The notes beneath the pieces are model-generated. The model did no database searches. It was not told where the DNA came from and saw nothing but the letters and a program-made list of their open reading frames with translations. The translations under genes were made by a program, and so were the position numbers. From assembly GCA_050084985.1 (NCBI GenBank), contig JBITNC010000001.1, positions 175,832,001-175,896,000 on the forward strand: a stretch of DNA of 64,000 nucleotides, written 5' to 3'. This DNA is from Nageia nagi. Lineage: Eukaryota > Pinophyta. This document shows positions 58,991-64,000 of this stretch, piece after piece; position 1 is the stretch's first letter; the number at the start of each line of letters is the position of its first letter.

Positions 58991-59506
58991 TTAGAGTAAT
59001 TAAAAAGGTTCACCCTTCTCCATGACTACATTATTGGAGTGGTTAAAAAGTTTTGTCCTTCTCCATTATTGCACACTATTGGAGTGGTTAAAAAGGTCTA
59101 CCCTTATCCAAAATTGTAATTATTATGATAAAATTTGAATCCATATTGATGAATTAATGCTACCAAATTTCATCATATGCATATTTATGAGTAGCATAGT
59201 CAAGTTTATATTTATGGCTTACAATTTGTTTTGTAAAATGTGACTTTATGTTTGGTCAAGTTTGCATTTGTGGCTTATAAATCTTGATTTAGTCAAGTGG
59301 TTATGTATTTAAAAATCTTAACTTGGTGGTTTAGTCAAGATGGCATTTAATCATTTGTGACATGGTTAAGATAACATGGTCACATAAGTATTTTTTTGGT
59401 GAAGTTATCATAAAGGGGAAGAATTAAATTATAAAATATTATGATGTGATGACACCCTCATATACCCTCAACAAATACAAAATAATGATCTAAATTCAAA
59501 AATCAA

Positions 59507-59530
59507 TTTTTTTTTTTTTTTTTTTTTTTT
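59507..59530. repeat. Homopolymer T run
   Basis: Twenty-four consecutive T, in AT-rich sequence of element C. Length is likely to vary and to be error-prone in assembly. Confidence 0.95.
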
Positions 59531-59857
59531 ATAACAATTGATGATATTTTTTATATCCTTGGTTGAGAATGCATTTATATCACTTGGTTGATTGTGCATC
59601 TGATAGTGTTGTGCACATATGATATTATTTATATCATATTATGGATGATATATTTTATTTAGTATGCATATGATTACTAGTTGATATGTATGTCATCTTT
59701 GATGCTATGCATATGTGATGACTTGGTATCTTTTGATAAATTTATGAATGACATTTATCTTATATGAGTGTATATGATGTATTTAATTGATATTTTTATG
59801 CATTGCTTGTAGATTGCAAGTTTCTTCTTAAGATTATGGTGAGTTTGAGTATGCAAG

Positions 59858-60355
59858 TGAGAGAGTTGCAATATAAACTAAACAACTCTATACTCAAAAG
59901 ATCACATGAAAGCTCACAATTAACATCTAATAAACTTACAAAGCAATCTCACAAATATAACACAAGATGTAAGTGGTTCCTCCAACTAGGAGTACATCTA
60001 ATAATTAGATCTCACTTCTTTTACAAATATAAACTCTTACAAATCTCCTAACTCATCTCTTAAACACTATCCTATAGCATAGATTTACTCCACAAATTGG
60101 TATGTGATCAAATGAGGGAGCCTTCTATTTATAGGCCAAAATCCCTCTTTAGATCACCCTTTTACCCAATGTACAAAAGCATGACATGCACATCCTTTTA
60201 CCCAAGGGGCATGGTCATGACATGGAGTGTAGAACAAGTTACATTATCATATTCACTTAAATACTTAAGGTATTAAATGATACCTTTAAGTATTAGTGAA
60301 CTTACATAGAAGATTATTATAAAACATTTACAATAATGCATTGTACATTCCAACA
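59858..60355 (-). mobile_element. Solo LTR of the copia A family, reversed, inside element C
   Basis: On the minus strand it starts TGTTGGAATG (60355) and ends CTCTCTCA (59858), and aligns with the copia A 3' LTR (9255-9754) over its whole 498 bp, including the TATA-like segment and the ATGTACTCCTAGTTGGAG motif. It is flanked by GCAAG (59853-59857) and GTAAG (60356-60360), a 5-bp target duplication with one C-to-T change. Sequence on both sides is element C 3' untranslated region, so it entered after C was in place. Confidence 0.82.
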
Positions 60356-60597
60356 GTAAGGTCATGGAGGCTCATCATATGAACATGTTGAAACCATTTT
60401 TTGGTTAATGATTGTATTGTAAAATCCTTTACTAAAATGGTTAAGTAGTTTAGCCATTGTAGAACTATATATATTCTATTACTTTCTGAAATATGTAAAA
60501 TGTTTCATCTCCACTTATATCTCTATGGAGGAGAACTCTCTCTCACTCTTTCTCTTTATCTTTTTGACTCTCTACCCAATATTACATTAAAAGGGAG

Positions 60598-61040
60598 TGT
60601 TGGGAATTGTAATATATTATTTTGTAATATTACTCTTTAAATGTAAATTAACTTAATGCATATAGTATATTTATATACCTTAAAGAATTAAAGGAATAAA
60701 TATAGAAACACCTTTAAAGGGTGGGTTTCTTGTTATAAATAGAGAGGTGCCCCTCTCATTATGTACTTGATGAAGCATGGTAATGCTTGTCTTATAGAGT
60801 TGTAAGAATGCTCTTTTAGAAGATTTGTAAAAGAATCTTAAGAATTTGTAGGAGAGTTATCTTGTGAGAAAGTAATAGAAAGGATGGTTCAAAGTGGATG
60901 TACTCCCAAGAGTTGGAGGAACCACTATACATGGTGTGTTATCTATTTTGTGATTATTGTTTACTTTGCTAGATGGATGAATATTATATTTTTTGAAGAT
61001 GCTTCAAGGAGATCCTGGTTTATGGAATCCTTCAATTATA
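60598..61040 (+). repeat. 3' LTR of element C
   Basis: Starts TGTTGGGAATTG directly after AAAAGGGAG and ends near CAATTATA (61040), where the match to the 5' LTR stops. Contains TATAAATAGAGAGG (about 60736) and the hairpin motif at 60894-60926. Confidence 0.78.
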
Positions 61041-62893
61041 TTAGGGTGATGTTGGTGTACCTTGGGATTAGTGCCTATGGTCCAAATACCCAAGAGGGGT
61101 AGTGTGGGGCCTTAGGATTCCCAATACTCTAATGTAGGATGAAATGAGCCATAAATGCCCAATTTTTGTGTATAGGAGTTGTACATTACCTTGGGATACC
61201 AAACTCCTTATTTGTAGTGCCAATCCAAGCTTGGAGCCCTCCTAAATACCTCAAAGCATATGTTATTACATTGGGGATGCTCTATTATGAGTCATTTCTG
61301 AGTTCACTCCTTAAACATGCCTTAGGAGAGGGATGTTTGGCTTTTGGCTATTAAAGTAGCCCAAATAAGCTCAAAATGCATCAAATAAATCAATGACTTC
61401 ATAGAAAAGACAAAAATTACTTTAAATTAAAAAAAATAGCTCTTAATCCAATATCCAACTATGAAGAAAAAAAATATAACATTCAAGCATGAAATTCTTC
61501 AAATCTTCCAATGTCTCAACCCAGGAGTAAAATACTAACTCAATAATGGAAAATTACTTCACAAACCCAACTTCAAGATTGGAATGCAAAAGATGAGTTT
61601 AAAAATACAAAATATCCCTAGTAATACAACATTCTGAATGGGAAACAATAACATGAATTCAATAATGCAAAATATACTTCAAATACAAAATCCAAACACA
61701 AGGATATAGATAGCAAGATTTTGATAATAAAAAGTAATTGTATTTATAAGTAAAGATAAATCATAATTATAATATTTTTACTAACCTATGGAGTTTGTAT
61801 GATGACTATCTCCTATAGGGTTATTTCATATGGATCCAAGGCCTCACTAATACTAGAGGCAATAAAGCAAGACTAGGTCTCCTTTATAGCAAATAAGATA
61901 GAATCAACAAAGTTCCTCTCAAGATGGTTCGAGTAAATTCAAAGGTAGCCTTCTCTCCCTTTGATATCTCAAATGTAGGTTGCTACAAAGTGGCTAATAT
62001 AGATCCTCCACTCAATCCAAAAGATATTATTTATAATCAAATTTAACATATCTCATAATGGTTATGAGTCCTCCTCTTATAGGTGAGGATGATCATCTTC
62101 TAATCTTGCATTGAGATGATCCAATGGTGAAGAGGTGTGATTTGTGTGCTCCATATATCAACATTATGATTGGAGAGCCTATGGATAAATGAAATCTCAT
62201 CCAAGGGCCTAGAAATGCCATGACCAAGAAGATATGATTTCTAGGTACCTTGGGATCATCATGGTTGCTTGAGTTAAGTGTCGTAAATCCATCCTTGTCC
62301 CACGTCCAAGTGTGAAAGTCATAAACTTAACTAGGGATGCAAACTTCCAATATCCAATGGCCTAGTATACAATGTCCCATTAAAGGATACTAATATTACA
62401 TTTATAATTATCAATGTTCCTTGGAATCATGTATTACAAGTGGCCTATGAAATTACTTGTATTATTGGCACATAAATACCTATGGCCCATTTATTACATA
62501 GAAATAACAAATAATGACTCATAGAGTCTTACATTCCATGTTGGAGGATATCCAAGTGGAGTTATATGAAAATATTTCTTATTAAATATAAATCACACCT
62601 ATATTAATGAAATATCACTTGCACATCCTTAAAGGATGGACATCACTCTCAAATGAGAGTAAATCATAGATTCTCATGCGTCTATGATATGAGCTGACTA
62701 GTCCATTGAGTGAACTTCAAAGTACCATATATTCCTTATTTCCTTTCAAAAGTAGGTCACATAACCTATAAAAATGATTGACATGAGGTCCTTTATCCAT
62801 TCTAAGTGTTGAAATGTCCATTCCTAGCTTGTGGAAGATGAAATCTCCTTGAAACAAAAAATGAGTGAAACCTTAAAAATTGGGGACATTACA
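61041..62893 (-). repeat. Probable gypsy-type LTR, minus strand (left end unknown)
   Basis: On the minus strand the sequence at 62893 starts TGTAATGTCCCCAATTTTTA, almost the same as the LTR start of the gypsy family at 13850 (TGTAATGTCCCCAAATTTGT). It is preceded by GGGAAGGATGGACT, a polypurine tract like that at 3578-3593. Deeper parts are only distantly similar (an ATTAGTATCC..AATGGGACATTG phrase). The other end of the LTR could not be placed, so some of this interval, especially 61041-61780, may be unrelated flank with no recognised gene. Confidence 0.5.
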
Positions 62894-64000
62894 AGTCCAT
62901 CCTTCCCAAAATACTTTTTACCAATAAATACTAAAATATTTATGAATATAATAATATACCAATTTGTTCTTAGAGGAAACTCTTCATGCTTCTATTACAA
63001 AACTCTAATTGCTAATCCTTCATGCCATGGTTGTGCTTTAGGTGCTCTTTCTATCCTGGTGGTTGTGGATCTAGGAGTGGATACGAATGCCAAGAGAGTT
63101 AATAAACTACTATGGTTGCATATCTCATCATGATATATTCATTATTTATTTCCAAACCTACCTTAGTTCCTTGAAAACTAACACATTTAAATTCTATAAT
63201 TGTATCTTTGATCTTATCGTAGTGAGAAATCCATATCTTCATGTCCCTTATTCTAGCATGCTCCTCTTTATGACTAACTTCACACTCAATAAACTTAAAT
63301 AGTATTATGTCATCATGTTTCATTTCAATCACTCGACCATGTATATCCCCATCCCTTTGTAGTGTAATTTTCCCTATCTATATGTAGTGCAAATGTTGTC
63401 CCAAGGAGGAATTATCTTTTTTGCCAATTTTTTCCTTACTTTTCAAGCTTCCAAAGCGATGTTCTCTTAGCTTATTTCCTTTTTATAGTAAATATTTTGC
63501 TCTAGCTTCATGTTTATGATTGTTATGTATTCCTTATACTTTTGATCTTTATCCAAAGATTGACATAAGCAATTGTTATCCTCTTCTATATCCATCACTA
63601 TTTTTATCAATTGAGAATTTCTTCTAGTAACCTTTTCCAATTCTTTCTTGATGTTATGGAGCAATATTTGAAACAAAATTTCTCTTTCTATGTATAAAAA
63701 ATTATGATCAACTTTTCCTATTCCTTGTAAAGCATCATTCCTTATAATTTCTTCAATCCAATAGTCTTTCACTTCTTCCTTGTTCACAATTTACAAGCAA
63801 GTATCCCTAATTAGTTTGTGCTTTATCTATTCTCCTCCAATTGATTCATGGAAATATTTTTCTTTGATCCATTCACTATGTATAACAATATCCCTCTTCT
63901 ACAAGTCAAGACCATATTTATTTTCTTTATTCAAGTATTTGAGAATGAAACTCATAGCTCTCACTTCATCCATATTTGTAATTTCTAAGTAATTATCCCC
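62894..64000 (-). pseudogene. Unidentified decayed coding sequence of a gypsy-type element
   Basis: On the minus strand a frame is nearly open from the window edge to about 63467 (open at 63787-63467, with pieces such as IKKELEKVTRRNSQLIKIVM and EEDNNCLCQSLDKDQKYKEY) and another at 63332-63099. The residues are Lys/Glu-rich with a coiled-coil look, and stops at the upstream end are TAG. Lying just before an LTR start and polypurine tract, it should be the 3' end of the element's interior. It is not reverse transcriptase, integrase or RNase H as far as I can read; its identity is unknown and it continues past the window. Confidence 0.4.

Larger units (their letters stand above)
55905..61040 (+). 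mobile_element. Copia-like element C (no recognisable pol)
   Basis: Bounded by LTR-type copies ending at 56257 and starting at 60598, with a perfect primer binding site at 56263 and a polypurine tract, ATTAAAAGGGAG, at 60586-60597. The interior (about 4.3 kb, of which 498 bp is a later solo LTR insertion) has a GC-rich tandem repeat, AT-rich sequence shared in phrases with element B, and a PPR gene fragment on the opposite strand. No gag or pol is readable, so movement would have needed another element's enzymes. Confidence 0.68.

Overview
This window looks like nuclear DNA from a seed plant, most probably a gymnosperm. That is inferred from very AT-rich sequence, nested and heavily mutated LTR retrotransposons, many decayed pentatricopeptide-repeat (PPR) gene fragments, and a single intact protein-coding gene in 64 kb. 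No bacterial features (operons, ribosome binding sites, CRISPR) are present.

Layout. Positions 1-15060 are a four-level nest: a decayed PPR sequence is interrupted by a non-autonomous LTR element (G), which is interrupted by a Ty1/copia element (A), which is interrupted by a gag-protease-only Ty3/gypsy element with 1105-bp LTRs and a perfect 5-bp target duplication. A solo LTR of the same gypsy family, with its own perfect 5-bp duplication, interrupts the PPR sequence again at 13850-14954. Positions 16851-18401 (minus) hold the one intact gene, an HSPRO/Hs1pro-1 protein of 516 residues, with a possible promoter, leader exon and 2-kb leader intron reaching to about 21071. From 21.1 to 24.5 kb nothing is recognisable. 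A PPR pseudogene lies at 24.5-25.6 kb, short tandem repeats at 26.2-27.1 kb, and a MULE (Mutator-like) transposase pseudogene on the minus strand at 28.0-29.2 kb.

Positions 30332-34264 are a minus-strand Ty3/gypsy element carrying only gag between 1.3-kb LTRs. Right after it come a decayed plant-mobile-domain (PMD) protein gene (34430-36050) and a 21-bp tandem array of about 30 units (36050-36705). In one frame the array reads as a coiled-coil heptad whose stops are all at glutamine-like columns. A decayed gypsy gag follows on the minus strand (37.4-38.3 kb).

Two further copia-type elements without recognisable pol, B (39032-46287) and C (about 55905-61040), carry a GC-rich tandem repeat in the 5' leader. 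C also carries a PPR fragment and a reversed solo LTR (59858-60355). Between B and C lie PPR pieces, a duplicated En/Spm-associated domain, a roughly ten-unit tandem array of a PPR-derived segment on the minus strand (49.8-51.5 kb) and a possible Ulp1-like fragment. The right edge (62.9-64.0 kb) enters another minus-strand gypsy-type element.

Functionally, only the HSPRO gene looks expressed and intact. Nearly everything else records transposition followed by mutational decay, with a visible excess of CAG-to-TAG and CpG-to-TpG changes as expected for methylated repeats. All calls rest on reading the sequence; no database search was possible.
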